Origin: PHAA01 sp034927445
GTDB lineage: Bacteria; Bacillota; Syntrophomonadia; Syntrophomonadales; Syntrophomonadaceae
Length of the DNA stretch: 64,000 bases
Direction of reading: 5' to 3'
NCBI GenBank assembly: GCA_034927445.1
Contig: JAYFPZ010000014.1
Coordinates: forward strand, 1 to 64,000
In this document: positions 55,462 through 64,000 of the stretch, in pieces
Position numbering within the stretch: position 1 is the stretch's first letter
Layout of the letters: every line of letters begins with the position of its first letter
Translations under genes and position numbers: made by a program
Notes under the pieces: model-generated
Told to the model about the DNA's origin: nothing
Seen by the model: the letters and a program-made list of their open reading frames with translations, nothing else
The model's database searches: none

Positions 55462-56988
55462 ATGACAAGTCCGATTCAACAAAAAATAAGGGACAAAACC
55501 ATATCGGCAAAACAATTTGCGGAGATGGTAAAACCGGGCGATTGGCTGCTGGCCGGGACAGCCGCCGGAGATGCCACGGCCTGCATGGAAGCTGTGGCGC
55601 AAAGGCTGGGACCGGGGCCTGCCGATCTTAAAGATATAGAATTATGGTGCTATGCCAGCTATTTTTCTCAGCCCTGGTGGCAGGAGATGGACCCGCAGCA
55701 GAAATACCATTGTATCCATGAATTCTTTTATTTCCCCTGGAATCGCAAAGCTCGTGATAAAAACGGGGTCACAAGCTGGGCTCATTGGGGATGGGCGATG
55801 GGGATGTGGTTCCACCACTACCGTTTCTACAATGAAGTCAAGTCCAAACGGGGGATAGACTGGTGGGTCAATGCGGTAAGCCCTTCAGATCACCGAGGCT
55901 TTTTTAACCTGTCTTACGGTACGAATAACGGGATAGTTTTTAAGGAGACAGCCAAAAAAACGGTCCTGGAGGTGCGGCAGGATTACCCGTGGGCCGAGGG
56001 TGGAGCCAACAATGTCATCAATATTGACGAGGTGGATTATATCGTAGAGGTAGATTGCGATAAATACCGCTGGCCGCAAATGGACGAATCCAAAATCGTA
56101 CCTACTCCCGAAGAGGTGGCAATCGCTAATCATGTCCTGACCCTAATTGATGACCGGGACTGTATCCAACTGGGGATTGGCTCTCTCCCCTCTGCGGTGG
56201 TTATAGGACTTAAAGATGCCGGCCTGAAAAACCTGGGAGTCCACACCGAGATGCTGAACTCGGGACTGATGACGCTTATTGAGTCCGGTCAGGTGACCAA
56301 TCTTTTCAAAAACATTGATCGCGGCAGGAGTGTTTGGACGTTTGCCTTCCCGTTTGACGATAAAAAATATTATGATTTTGTCCATCACAATATGGAATTG
56401 GCCGTTTACGATGAGGATTATACCAATAATATTGTGCAGTTAAGCCGCATTGACAATATGGTGGCCATTAATAATTTTGTGGCGATTGACCTCTACGGGC
56501 AGATTTGTTGCGGGCACTTCGACGGCCGGCCTATTTCCGGCAGCGGCGGCATTTTTAACTTTATTTCCTTCTGTGCCGTATCCAAGGGGGGACGGGGAAT
56601 TGCCGCCGCCACGTCCCGCAGCAAGCATCAGACCTCGCGCATTATACCGCAACTGCCCCCCGGCAGCGTAGTTGATGTACCGGCCCAACTGGTTTCATGG
56701 GTCTGCACCGAATATGGAATGGTAAATCTAAGGGGATTAAACGGCTACGAACGTACGGAGGCCATAATATCAATTGCCCATCCTGATGACCGCGAATGGT
56801 TGAGGGAGGAAGCCTACAAGCTAAGTCTTTTACCCAAACATTTCCCGGTTTCCATGAAGGTTACAGAAACCGGGAGCAGACGCTATCCCGATCACATGAA
56901 GGAAAGAAAAGAGTATAAGATCCCCTATACCAGCAGAATGTGGGGCCATGATTACCTGGGCCCGGATGGCATCATCTCGGGGAAATAA
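55462..56988 (+). CDS. Class I CoA-transferase (acetyl-CoA hydrolase/transferase family)
   Basis: A 508-residue enzyme. The catalytic Glu is Glu263 in LGVHTEMLNSGL, preceded by LGIGSLPSAVV. CGHFDGRPISGSGGIFNF is the C-terminal signature. The closest types are 4-hydroxybutyrate, butyryl or succinyl CoA:acetate CoA-transferases. ATG 55462 follows GAAGGAGAGATAAAA; an open upstream extension to 55333 overlaps the previous gene and lacks similarity. It would swap CoA between product and next substrate, conserving energy in fermentation. Confidence 0.88.
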   Translation: MTSPIQQKIRDKTISAKQFAEMVKPGDWLLAGTAAGDATACMEAVAQRLGPGPADLKDIELWCYASYFSQPWWQEMDPQQKYHCIHEFFYFPWNRKARDKNGVTSWAHWGWAMGMWFHHYRFYNEVKSKRGIDWWVNAVSPSDHRGFFNLSYGTNNGIVFKETAKKTVLEVRQDYPWAEGGANNVINIDEVDYIVEVDCDKYRWPQMDESKIVPTPEEVAIANHVLTLIDDRDCIQLGIGSLPSAVVIGLKDAGLKNLGVHTEMLNSGLMTLIESGQVTNLFKNIDRGRSVWTFAFPFDDKKYYDFVHHNMELAVYDEDYTNNIVQLSRIDNMVAINNFVAIDLYGQICCGHFDGRPISGSGGIFNFISFCAVSKGGRGIAAATSRSKHQTSRIIPQLPPGSVVDVPAQLVSWVCTEYGMVNLRGLNGYERTEAIISIAHPDDREWLREEAYKLSLLPKHFPVSMKVTETGSRRYPDHMKERKEYKIPYTSRMWGHDYLGPDGIISGK

Positions 56989-57122
56989 TGCAACCGGTGA
57001 GAATCAAATAATGCCGCCCGGAAGAACCGAATTGAACTTGACAGGCTTAATGCAGCTTGGGCGGAGGGAATCAAGAGTTTTTAAAAAGCAATAATTGTGA
57101 AAAATATAGGGAGGTTTGAATT

Positions 57123-58301
57123 ATGGCCATAGGCTTTGAATTGACTGGTGAACAAAAATTAATCGCTAACACTGTTTATAAGTGGGCGGTAAATTGGCTG
57201 GAGCCCAAGATGGAGAAAGCCGATGAAGAAGATCATTATCCGGAGGGATTTTTCCAGGAGACTGCCAAACTGGGACTGAACGGTTTGGTTATCGAAGAAA
57301 AATACGGCGGAGCGGGACAAGGCTACACCGAAGCACTTATCTGCACCTCTGAGCTGGGCCGGGTATCAAATGCTCTGGCCATGTCCTGGGGAGCCCATCT
57401 CATTCTCTGCGCCGACAACATCAGGCGAAACGCCAGCGAAGAGCTGAAAATGAAGTACCTGCCGCCCTTATGTGATGGACGTGCCATCGGATGTTTGGGA
57501 ATTACCGAATCCAATGCCGGTTCCGATGCCATGTCCTTGCGGACTTCCGCCAAGAGGGACGGGGACAGCTGGATAATCAACGGCAACAAGATATTTATCA
57601 CCAACGCCCCTATCGGTCAAACCCTGCTTTTCTACGCCAAGACCGCTCCGGAAAAGGGGGCCAAGGGTATGAGCGCTTTCATTATGGAAATAGACCCCGC
57701 TCCCCAAGGCTATACCTGTAACAAACTCCGTAAATTCGGGATGAGAACTTCTCCCACGGGGGAACTGGGGTTTGATGGGGTAAGAATCCCAGCCGGGAAC
57801 CTGGTGGGCGAAGAAAACAAGGCGGTCAATATCCTGACCAGCGGTTTGGCTACGGAACGTATTACCCTGTCGGGCTGTGCCCTGGGGTCGGCCAAAGCCG
57901 CCATCGACCTCAGCGCGAAATATGCCAAGGAACGGGCACAGTTTGGCAAGCCGATTGCCGAGCAGCAAGCCATCCAGCATAAACTGGCGGACATGTACGT
58001 AAGATACGAGACCGGCCGTCTATTAGCTTTTTCAGCCGCTGCTTTCGTGGACGCGGCAGAAGACAAACATGGCGGCAAAGGAACTGATTTGGATATGGTA
58101 GCGGCATCTTCGCTGCTCTACTGCGGGGAAATCTCGGTACAGAACTGTCTGGAAGGGGTACAGATCCACGGCGGATATGGATACTGCCTGGAGTTCCCGA
58201 TCCAAAGACATTTAAGAGACACCAAGCTGTGGGATATCGGCGCCGGAACCTCAGAAGTCAGACGCAATATCATCGCCCGCGAATTGCTTAGAAAATACTG
58301 A
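57123..58301 (+). CDS. Acyl-CoA dehydrogenase with isovaleryl-type catalytic base
   Basis: A 392-residue flavoenzyme with all family regions (CLGITESNAGSDAMSLRT; WIINGNKIFITNA; GVQIHGGYGYCLEF). The Glu of the usual YEGT(S) motif is replaced by Ala374 in GAGTSEVRR. A Glu at 245 (LATERITLSG) occupies the place of the base in isovaleryl- and long-chain acyl-CoA dehydrogenases. It is expected to oxidise an acyl-CoA to the 2-enoyl-CoA, or to work in reverse as a reductase. Start behind GGGAGG. No etfAB genes are nearby. Confidence 0.93.
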   Translation: MAIGFELTGEQKLIANTVYKWAVNWLEPKMEKADEEDHYPEGFFQETAKLGLNGLVIEEKYGGAGQGYTEALICTSELGRVSNALAMSWGAHLILCADNIRRNASEELKMKYLPPLCDGRAIGCLGITESNAGSDAMSLRTSAKRDGDSWIINGNKIFITNAPIGQTLLFYAKTAPEKGAKGMSAFIMEIDPAPQGYTCNKLRKFGMRTSPTGELGFDGVRIPAGNLVGEENKAVNILTSGLATERITLSGCALGSAKAAIDLSAKYAKERAQFGKPIAEQQAIQHKLADMYVRYETGRLLAFSAAAFVDAAEDKHGGKGTDLDMVAASSLLYCGEISVQNCLEGVQIHGGYGYCLEFPIQRHLRDTKLWDIGAGTSEVRRNIIARELLRKY

Positions 58302-58376
58302 TTTTAAGCCGGCAGCAATCTTTAGTTACCAGTATATGAGTTCCATGGTCTATCCGGGGGCGGGGTACGCGGTCTT

Positions 58377-58410
58377 TATCGAACCTGCAAAATCATTTGC
58401 CGGTTCGATA
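58377..58410. terminator. Inverted repeat after the acyl-CoA dehydrogenase
   Basis: TATCGAACC (58377-58385) and GGTTCGATA (58402-58410) form a perfect 9-bp stem with 16-base loop. No T-run follows. It may terminate weakly or separate expression of the first three enzymes from the rest. Confidence 0.4.
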
Positions 58411-58502
58411 CAAGATCCCGGTAACAACAAGCGTTGGTTGAAAACGCAATGGTTGCCGTCAATCTTGGAATCTAAAAACTTATGCTGACAGGAGGCGGAA
58501 AG

Positions 58503-58838
58503 ATGCCAACCTATACCTTCGAATGTAATAAGTGCGGACAATTTGATATCAAACTTAGGGTTGACCAAAGAAATCTGGGAAAGTGTCCCGTATGCAACAG
58601 TAAACTTAAACGCATCTTCAATCCTAATCCTAATTTCTATGCTTTCGGCAGCAATTGGTTCACGGAACGACGTTCTCAAGCAAAGGCAATGGATATCGAT
58701 GATCTTGAGGATCCGAATTTCAAGCGGAGCAAGATAAATATGGATGACTTTATGGAGTCCTACAAAGAGAAACGCTGGGGAACCAAAAACCCTGATCCGG
58801 AAACAATTATCGGTGATTTAAGCGACAGTAATTTATAA
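58503..58838 (+). CDS. FmdB-type zinc ribbon protein
   Basis: A 111-residue protein. The N-terminal FmdB zinc ribbon is MPTYTFECNKCG ... GKCPVCNSKLKRIF, with Cys8, Cys11, Cys28 and Cys31 binding zinc. The acidic C-terminal tail is specific. Proteins of this group often accompany amide, aromatic or CoA-ligated substrate operons as putative regulators; the exact job is not known. AGGAGGCGGAAAG precedes the ATG. It sits between the acyl-CoA dehydrogenase and permease genes. Confidence 0.85.
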   Translation: MPTYTFECNKCGQFDIKLRVDQRNLGKCPVCNSKLKRIFNPNPNFYAFGSNWFTERRSQAKAMDIDDLEDPNFKRSKINMDDFMESYKEKRWGTKNPDPETIIGDLSDSNL

Positions 58839-59122
58839 ATAGCTTGCGGTCCTTGAGGCATTTCGACTGAATATGACAAAATGAACAAAAAAAGAGAAAT
58901 GCTTTTAGTGATTTATGTCAATATTAATAAATTTATTGATTCATTAAACTTGAATACAAGCAAAAGCAACGGTGGAAAACATAAAGCAAAGGGGGGGACA
59001 TGATAAAAAACAGACAAGTTGCAGCGACTATAACGAACCAGGGTTATGTAAAACGGGGGCTGCTTGTGCGGACAGCAGTCAGCATCTATCCGAGACGGCC
59101 ATAAATAAAGGAGGGAAAGCGT

Positions 59123-60511
59123 TTGAATGAAAACGAGGGTCTAAGGAAGGAGCTTAGCGAACGACAACTTACCATGATTACCTTGGGTGGAGTAATCGGG
59201 GCGGGTTTACTGGTGGGAAGCGGCTCTGCCATTCATGCCAATGGACCGGCGGTAATTGTTTCCTATATATTGGCGGCGGGATTGATCGTTCTGGTGATGA
59301 GACAGCTGGCGGAAATGGCGGTGGCCCACCCGTCCAGCGGTTCTTTTGCGGTCTATGCCGGTGATGCGCTGGGGGAATGGGCGTCATATGCTATCGGCTG
59401 GATATACTGGTATTTCTGGGTTATCGTCATTGCTTTTGAAGCAACCGCAGGCGCTGCCACGCTGCACCAATTGTTACCGGGCATCCCGGTTTGGATTGCC
59501 GCGATTGTTTTATTACTCATGTTTTACGGGGTGAATATGGTATCCGTGAAAAATTTCGGAGAATTCGAGTACTGGTTCGCCCTGATCAAAGTGGTGACCA
59601 TCATTATCTTCCTGATCTGCGGGGCTGTAGCCATTATCGGATTATTTCCCGGATTCGATTCTCCCGGTATTGCCAATTTAACCGGGAGAGGCGGTTTCTT
59701 CCCCATGGGGCTGTCAGCTGTCGCGACAGGCTTCATGATTGTTATCTTCCCCTTCATCGGGATTGAAATGGTTGCTATTGCGGCGGCCGAAACCCCCAAT
59801 CCCAAAGAAGCGGTTCATAAGGCGCTGAATACGGTAATTTGGAGACTGGCGCTGTTTTATGTAGGGTCCATCACCGTGATTGCCTGTCTTATCCCCTGGG
59901 ATTCGACCGACATTCTCAAGAGCCCCTTTGTAGTCGTGTTTGAAAATCTCGGGATACCTTATGCCGGGACACTTATGACCCTGGTGGTGTTGACCGCGGT
60001 GCTTTCCTGCTTGAATTCCGGGTTATACACGAGTTCAAGGATGATTTACGGAATTGCCGAGACCGGCGCGGCTCCCAAAATCTTTACCAGGACCAATAAA
60101 GCCGGGGTGCCCATAGTTTCATTGACGCTCAGCGTGGGCGTTGCGGTTGTGTTCACCCTGTTCAACTATATTTCGCCCGAGGTAGTGTTCAACTTCCTGC
60201 TGAACGCTTCCGGCTCGGTCGGTCTGCTGGTCTACGCGGTTATCGGCGTTTCGCAAATAATATTGCGGCGCCGGGCGCAACAGGAAGGCAAAGAGCTGGC
60301 GGTGAAGATGTGGGGCTTCCCCTATCTGACTTATTTGGCCATTGCCGGAATCGTGTATGTTATCGTGGTTATGATCCTTAATCCGGCCATGCGGGTCCAG
60401 GTGACGACGTCGGGTATAGTCCTGGCACTGATATTGCTGACCTATCCCATTTTCAAAAAGCGCAAAGCAAAAGACGCACCCAGTGAAGACGCTCTCGAAG
60501 AAGTTAGTTGA
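59123..60511 (+). CDS. APC-family amino acid/amine permease
   Basis: A 462-residue transporter with about 12 membrane helices. The N-terminal motif LGGVIGAGLLVGSGSAIH is the substrate-binding loop of APC permeases. It likely takes up the amino acid, amine or betaine-like substrate for this catabolic cluster. The start is TTG at 59123, 6 bases after GGAGGG; no ATG gives a complete first helix with a site. Its charged tail is KKRKAKDAPSEDALEEVS. Confidence 0.88.
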   Translation: MNENEGLRKELSERQLTMITLGGVIGAGLLVGSGSAIHANGPAVIVSYILAAGLIVLVMRQLAEMAVAHPSSGSFAVYAGDALGEWASYAIGWIYWYFWVIVIAFEATAGAATLHQLLPGIPVWIAAIVLLLMFYGVNMVSVKNFGEFEYWFALIKVVTIIIFLICGAVAIIGLFPGFDSPGIANLTGRGGFFPMGLSAVATGFMIVIFPFIGIEMVAIAAAETPNPKEAVHKALNTVIWRLALFYVGSITVIACLIPWDSTDILKSPFVVVFENLGIPYAGTLMTLVVLTAVLSCLNSGLYTSSRMIYGIAETGAAPKIFTRTNKAGVPIVSLTLSVGVAVVFTLFNYISPEVVFNFLLNASGSVGLLVYAVIGVSQIILRRRAQQEGKELAVKMWGFPYLTYLAIAGIVYVIVVMILNPAMRVQVTTSGIVLALILLTYPIFKKRKAKDAPSEDALEEVS

Positions 60512-60790
60512 TCTTACACGGTGATTTGAGGTTAAAAATAGCTTTACTGTATCTGATTTTAGGAGTTTGTTTTTAAAAAGGGTAAAAGCAACCAAGGCGC
60601 TGCAGAAAGATATAAATCGACAAAGACGGAAGAGTTCGTTAACTGTATTGGATTGGGCTACTCTTTGATGATCAATGCCGGTTATGGACTGCTTCAAGTA
60701 ATGTAAGGAAGGATGATGCATGGAGGGTATGAATCAGTTTGCCGAATTGGGGTTAGAGTCGTACTTATATTATTTATGGAGGCGAAACAA

Positions 60791-61579
60791 ATGAAGAAGG
60801 AATTCGAAACTGTAATTTACGAAAAAAATGATGGTATAGCAATTATTAAATTCAATCGTCCAGAATCTCTGAATGCTATAAGTCCTGAGCTTTTAAGAGA
60901 CACCAGAGCCGCCCTGGCAGATGCGAAGGCGGATGACTCTATCAGAGCCATTATATTTACCGGTGAAGGTGACCGGTCGTTTATAGCCGGCGGCGACATT
61001 AAACTTATGGAAAAGATGTCAACCATGGAATTCAAAGACTTTTGCATGGAGATCCAAAAAGTCACCACTGATGTCAGAGAGGTCAGAAAACCTGTAATAG
61101 GGGCAATCAACGGCTGGGCCATGGGCGGAGGAGCCGAAGTAGCCAGTATTTGCGACTGGCGCATATGCTCCGACAATGCGAAATTTGCTTTTCCTGAGCC
61201 CAGGGTAGGTCTTACCAATACCAGCGGCGTATGTCAGAACCTTGCCCGTATTGTCGGCTTAGGGAAGGCAATGGAGATGCTGTGCTCCGGAGTTACCATT
61301 GACGCCCAGGAAGCCTATCGGATCGGTATGGTCAGCAAAGTGGTCCCCCTGAAAGACCTTATGGCAGAAGCGATCAAATCGGCCAATGAGGTGAAGAAAT
61401 GCTCACCGGTGGCGGTTCGCATAGCCAAAGAGACCACGAATGCGTGTATAGACATTGATATGAACTCAGCCTTGTTCTACGAAGTTGAAGCGATCACGGT
61501 TGCCAAAGCCAGTGAGGACAGCAAAGAAGGGCTAAACGCTTTTGTACAAAAGAGAAAACCGGTGTGGACGGGTAGATAG
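60791..61579 (+). CDS. Enoyl-CoA hydratase/isomerase (crotonase family)
   Basis: A 262-residue crotonase. The catalytic pair is Glu116 (MGGGAEVAS) and Glu136 (FAFPEPRVGL). The oxyanion-hole segments IAGGDI and INGWAMGGGA are present. It would hydrate the 2-enoyl-CoA made by the dehydrogenase. ATG 60791 behind GGAGGCGAAACAA is preferred over an upstream extension to 60713. It is close in type to CaiD-like crotonobetainyl-CoA hydratases but cannot be assigned firmly. Confidence 0.9.
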   Translation: MKKEFETVIYEKNDGIAIIKFNRPESLNAISPELLRDTRAALADAKADDSIRAIIFTGEGDRSFIAGGDIKLMEKMSTMEFKDFCMEIQKVTTDVREVRKPVIGAINGWAMGGGAEVASICDWRICSDNAKFAFPEPRVGLTNTSGVCQNLARIVGLGKAMEMLCSGVTIDAQEAYRIGMVSKVVPLKDLMAEAIKSANEVKKCSPVAVRIAKETTNACIDIDMNSALFYEVEAITVAKASEDSKEGLNAFVQKRKPVWTGR

Positions 61580-61677
61580 ATTTTAGATGTTGCCGTCAAT
61601 ATTAAATAATTGAATAAAATTATTTGCTTAAGAAAGAGTATTTGAAGCAGGAAAGACTTTTGCCGTGGCAACGAACC

Positions 61678-61930
61678 AAAAAAAAGGCCAATGAGAGGGT
61701 CAGAACCTCTCAGGCCAAATAAGAGATAATAAATAAAAAGATATAGACACGGAGGGTGAATAAGTAAGGCTGTGTTCACCCTCCAATCTACGAACTTGCG
61801 AAGATCATATCTCCCCATCCCATAATGTCTTGGACTATTCTTCCCAGCAAAGAAACATAATGATTCTTCTACAAGACCCGATTACAAGTTCTTCAATATT
61901 ACAGATATATTCCGATACTTGATCTAGTCC
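61678..61930 (-). ncRNA. Candidate small RNA between the hydratase and pucR genes
   Basis: On the minus strand TTGACA (61957-61962) is spaced 17 bases from TAATAT (61934-61939), so transcription should start near 61928. GGACTA (61930-61925) pairs with TAGTCC (61837-61832), enclosing the nested stems CAAGU-ACUUG and AAUAU-AUAUU. GGAGGGTGAA with TTCACCCTCC (61751-61784) gives a perfect 10-bp hairpin. The end is a stem (GGCC.GAGAGG / CCTCTC..GGCC, 61686-61716) with T8. No credible ORF lies inside. About 250 bases. I do not recognise an RNA family. Confidence 0.55.
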
Positions 61931-61953
61931 TCCATATTATTAAAAATTATACT

Positions 61954-62023
61954 TTTTGTCAACTGCCACTCTGCGTTATAATATAATTAAATAATCGACA
62001 CAAAAGATTATAACGCGACAAAA
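61954..62023. promoter_or_regulatory. Extended inverted repeat overlapping the small RNA promoter
   Basis: GCGTTATAAT (61973-61982) and ATTATAACGC (62007-62016) are perfect 10-bp arms. They are flanked by TTTTGTC (61954-61960) and GACAAAA (62017-62023). The outer arm covers the -35 box of the minus-strand promoter, and a TATAAT lies in the inner arm for the plus strand. It is a good candidate operator for divergent control. Confidence 0.55.
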
Positions 62024-62394
62024 GGATGGTTTATTCAGCATTTGTTAAATGCAAAAGCTAACTTTAAGGAATTAAGAGCTTGTTGAATCTTTGGCTATAA
62101 GGTTTGGTGGTTGCATTGAAAGTGAATAAGAATAGCAAAAATTAATGCCCTTCAGAAAGAGCTTATCCTATAACTTTGCCCCGTCATACTGATAGTAAGT
62201 ATTTTGCTGGCTTACCAAGATCGGGAAGCTCGGCATGAAATGAAACTTCTATCCGCAACGATCCATAAATATGTTAATCTGCGAGTTATCGGCTGAATAT
62301 TGGCAGCGTAGGTGTTGGCCCAAACAGCCTGAGGAGTTTACAAATACCTTTAAAAGAACTGTTATAAACAGGGAGTTGAAGGGTTTGTTTAAAT

Positions 62395-62418
62395 GGATCA
62401 AAGCCAGTGCTTTGATCC
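62395..62418. promoter_or_regulatory. Perfect 10-bp palindrome upstream of pucR
   Basis: GGATCAAAGC-CAGT-GCTTTGATCC, 78 bases before the pucR start. It may be the binding site of the PucR-type regulator or a leader hairpin. Bases 62,024-62,394 show no gene. Confidence 0.5.
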
Positions 62419-62495
62419 CATAAAAAGACAGAATTGAAATAAACCGGTACTGTGACTGTTAACTCTGGAGGAGATTTTGAAGGGGTGTGCGACGA

Positions 62496-64000
62496 ATGAA
62501 AGAGTCTAGCGCGTTTACAGTTAGGGAAGCATTAAATCTGCCCTCTCTGGCTTCAGCAAAAGTAATTGCCGGCGCCCAGGGATTGGACAGGGTCATCGAC
62601 TGGTTTCATATATTGGATATACCACAAATTGGACCATGGGTAAATAAAGGCGACATTATATTGTGCAGCACCTATGCTTTGCAGGCGGTGCCCGAAATAA
62701 CAGATGGATTGATCGAAAACCTCAATGCCAAAGGCGTTACCGGAATGACACTGGCATTGGGGGCCTATCTTAAAGAAGTTCCCCGGCATATGATAGATAC
62801 TGCCAATCTGTTGGGTTTCCCGTTAATAACTTTTAATGCGGAGAACAAGTTTCGAGATGTCACCCTGCAATTAAGCGAAAAGATATTGGAAAATTCCAGA
62901 AAAAATTTCGATGATTATGAATTCTGGTTGCATAAAGTTATGGACGCAGTTAATGGTGACGAACCGCTTCCGAATTTGATGAAGATTACCAAAAAAATTG
63001 TCAACGCCAACATATTATTCCTGGATTGCTATGGCAGGTTATTGATATCGGGGCAGGTTCAGGGTAAATACAGCGATTTTTTGAGGTATTTCAGAGAAAA
63101 TGATTTAAAACGAAAGGCAGAAAAAAGCGGGACCCCCTTGCTTGGTTACCATAAAGGGCCATACTTCTTTTACCGGGTACAGCGGGGTAACCAAGTTGCA
63201 TTTTTAGTGGTTTTAAAAAACATCGAAAATGTACAGCCCACCGAAAAAGCCCTACTGGAAAGCATTATTGCTATCATATCCGCATTATTGAACCATCAGG
63301 ATATTTTGAAAAATGCCGCGCTTAAAGCGCAAGTTCCTCTGTTCGAGAGCATTTTGTACGGACAATATGCTTCCGATGACATGTTGCGTATAGAGGCCAG
63401 GGAACTGGGCTGGGATTTAAACTCAAACCATGTGGTGGCGGTGTTTCACATTAATAATTTTGATAATTATATCCTAAAAAACAAGTTTAACGAAAAACAG
63501 CTTTCCTTATTTATGGAATTGCTTATAAAGGAGATTAATAAAAAGATCAGTTATGTTCAGGGTAAATATCCGGTAATAAAACAGGATTTATCATTTACAA
63601 CTATTTTCAATCTACCGACCCCTTCTTCTGAGGAGCGGATTTTTCAAGGATGTCAGGATATTATTGAGTACTTTCAAGAAAAATATGGCATAGAGTTATT
63701 TGTTGGATTAAGCACCAGTGTTGAAGATTTGGCTGATTTTAGCAGCCGGATAGAAGAAGCTAAAGAAACCATTGAAATTATTAAGGTTATGAAAGATATG
63801 CGAATCGCCAGGTATGACCAGTTGGGCCTGGACCTGGTTGTAAATAAGATATTAATGGAAACGGATATTAAACAGACATTTTTAAATAAAATGCTGGATC
63901 TGGCTGAATATGATTCGCAGCATAATTCTGATCTCATTCATACCCTGAGGATATTTGTCCATAATCGGGGCAGTCTTTCCAAAACGGCGAGGAGTTTGTA
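62496..64000 (+). CDS. PucR-family transcriptional regulator (3-prime end outside window)
   Basis: 501 codons are open to the end of the window. The N-terminal PucR sensor domain (FTVREALNLPSLASAKVIAG, KGDIILCSTYALQAVPEIT) is followed by a GGDEF-like middle part and the start of the PucR C-terminal HTH (LIHTLRIFVHNRGSLSKTAR). PucR proteins activate catabolic genes for purines, amines or amino acids when the substrate is present. Start ATG 62496 behind GAAGGGG. It likely controls the CoA-transferase to hydratase cluster. Only the last part of the DNA-binding domain is missing. Confidence 0.9.
   Translation, partial: MKESSAFTVREALNLPSLASAKVIAGAQGLDRVIDWFHILDIPQIGPWVNKGDIILCSTYALQAVPEITDGLIENLNAKGVTGMTLALGAYLKEVPRHMIDTANLLGFPLITFNAENKFRDVTLQLSEKILENSRKNFDDYEFWLHKVMDAVNGDEPLPNLMKITKKIVNANILFLDCYGRLLISGQVQGKYSDFLRYFRENDLKRKAEKSGTPLLGYHKGPYFFYRVQRGNQVAFLVVLKNIENVQPTEKALLESIIAIISALLNHQDILKNAALKAQVPLFESILYGQYASDDMLRIEARELGWDLNSNHVVAVFHINNFDNYILKNKFNEKQLSLFMELLIKEINKKISYVQGKYPVIKQDLSFTTIFNLPTPSSEERIFQGCQDIIEYFQEKYGIELFVGLSTSVEDLADFSSRIEEAKETIEIIKVMKDMRIARYDQLGLDLVVNKILMETDIKQTFLNKMLDLAEYDSQHNSDLIHTLRIFVHNRGSLSKTARSL

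Noticed and set aside
61477..61818. Minus-strand frame of 113 codons
   Set aside because: It overlaps the hydratase gene and the terminator stem and has a low-complexity hydrophobic composition.
61678..61930. 6S RNA, tmRNA or SRP RNA
   Set aside because: No family-specific core was recognised and the fold outlined by the stems is not that of these RNAs, so the element is left unnamed.

Overview
The window looks like a chromosome segment of an endospore-forming Clostridia-class Firmicute, most like Peptococcaceae or Desulfitobacteriaceae. The reasons are a tricistronic ger germinant receptor operon, SLH cell-surface proteins, WXG100-type secretion substrates, BlaI/BlaR regulation, strong GGAGG ribosome binding sites and frequent TTG starts. 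No rRNA, tRNA or CRISPR array was seen. The identification rests on gene content only.

Bases 1-31,500 are an accessory region full of defence, toxin-antitoxin (TA) and remnant genes. It opens with a repeat and hairpin-rich stretch and a Phd/HicB-like TA pair, then an AraC regulator divergent from an aldo/keto reductase, a DUF3102 gene, a DUF1659/DUF2922 pair, a LexA-box-controlled but frameshifted Bro-N gene and a SWIM-domain gene. Next is a Wadjet (Jet) plasmid-defence locus: jetD, then a DinJ/YoeB TA pair, then jetA-jetB-jetC. jetC is cut by one in-frame TAG. An AT-rich module follows, encoding a protein kinase fused to an SF1 helicase, an unrecognised 444-residue partner and a truncated UvrD-like helicase. 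After it comes a 1,614-residue exonuclease-RecQ-UvrD fusion. The right end holds remnants of a signal peptidase and of XRE regulators, copies of a small dispersed ORF family, a HicAB pair and a second DUF3102 copy.

Bases 31,600-41,200 carry a BlaI/BlaR1-type pair with twin operators, an exported phosphodiester glycosidase with SLH anchors, and a minus-strand cluster. That cluster has a radical SAM enzyme, an FMN-binding split-barrel protein and a nitrate/sulfonate/taurine-type ABC importer. Its leader has a consensus promoter and a terminator hairpin before the first gene, which suggests attenuation.

Bases 41,200-49,600 hold a membrane protein, a frameshifted hybrid histidine kinase that runs into a truncated WXG100-like gene, two ESX-type genes, an SLH protein, a peroxiredoxin, a ferredoxin, a ferritin-like mini-protein and an unknown membrane protein. 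A regulatory block of about 58 bp is repeated upstream of the membrane-protein gene and the SLH gene.

Bases 49,800-53,700 are the gerA-gerC-gerB operon. Bases 54,100-64,000 form a plausible acyl-CoA catabolic cluster: class III CoA-transferase, class I CoA-transferase, acyl-CoA dehydrogenase, FmdB-like zinc ribbon, APC permease, enoyl-CoA hydratase and a PucR regulator cut by the window end. A promoter, strong hairpins and a T8 terminator on the minus strand between the hydratase and pucR outline an undescribed small RNA.
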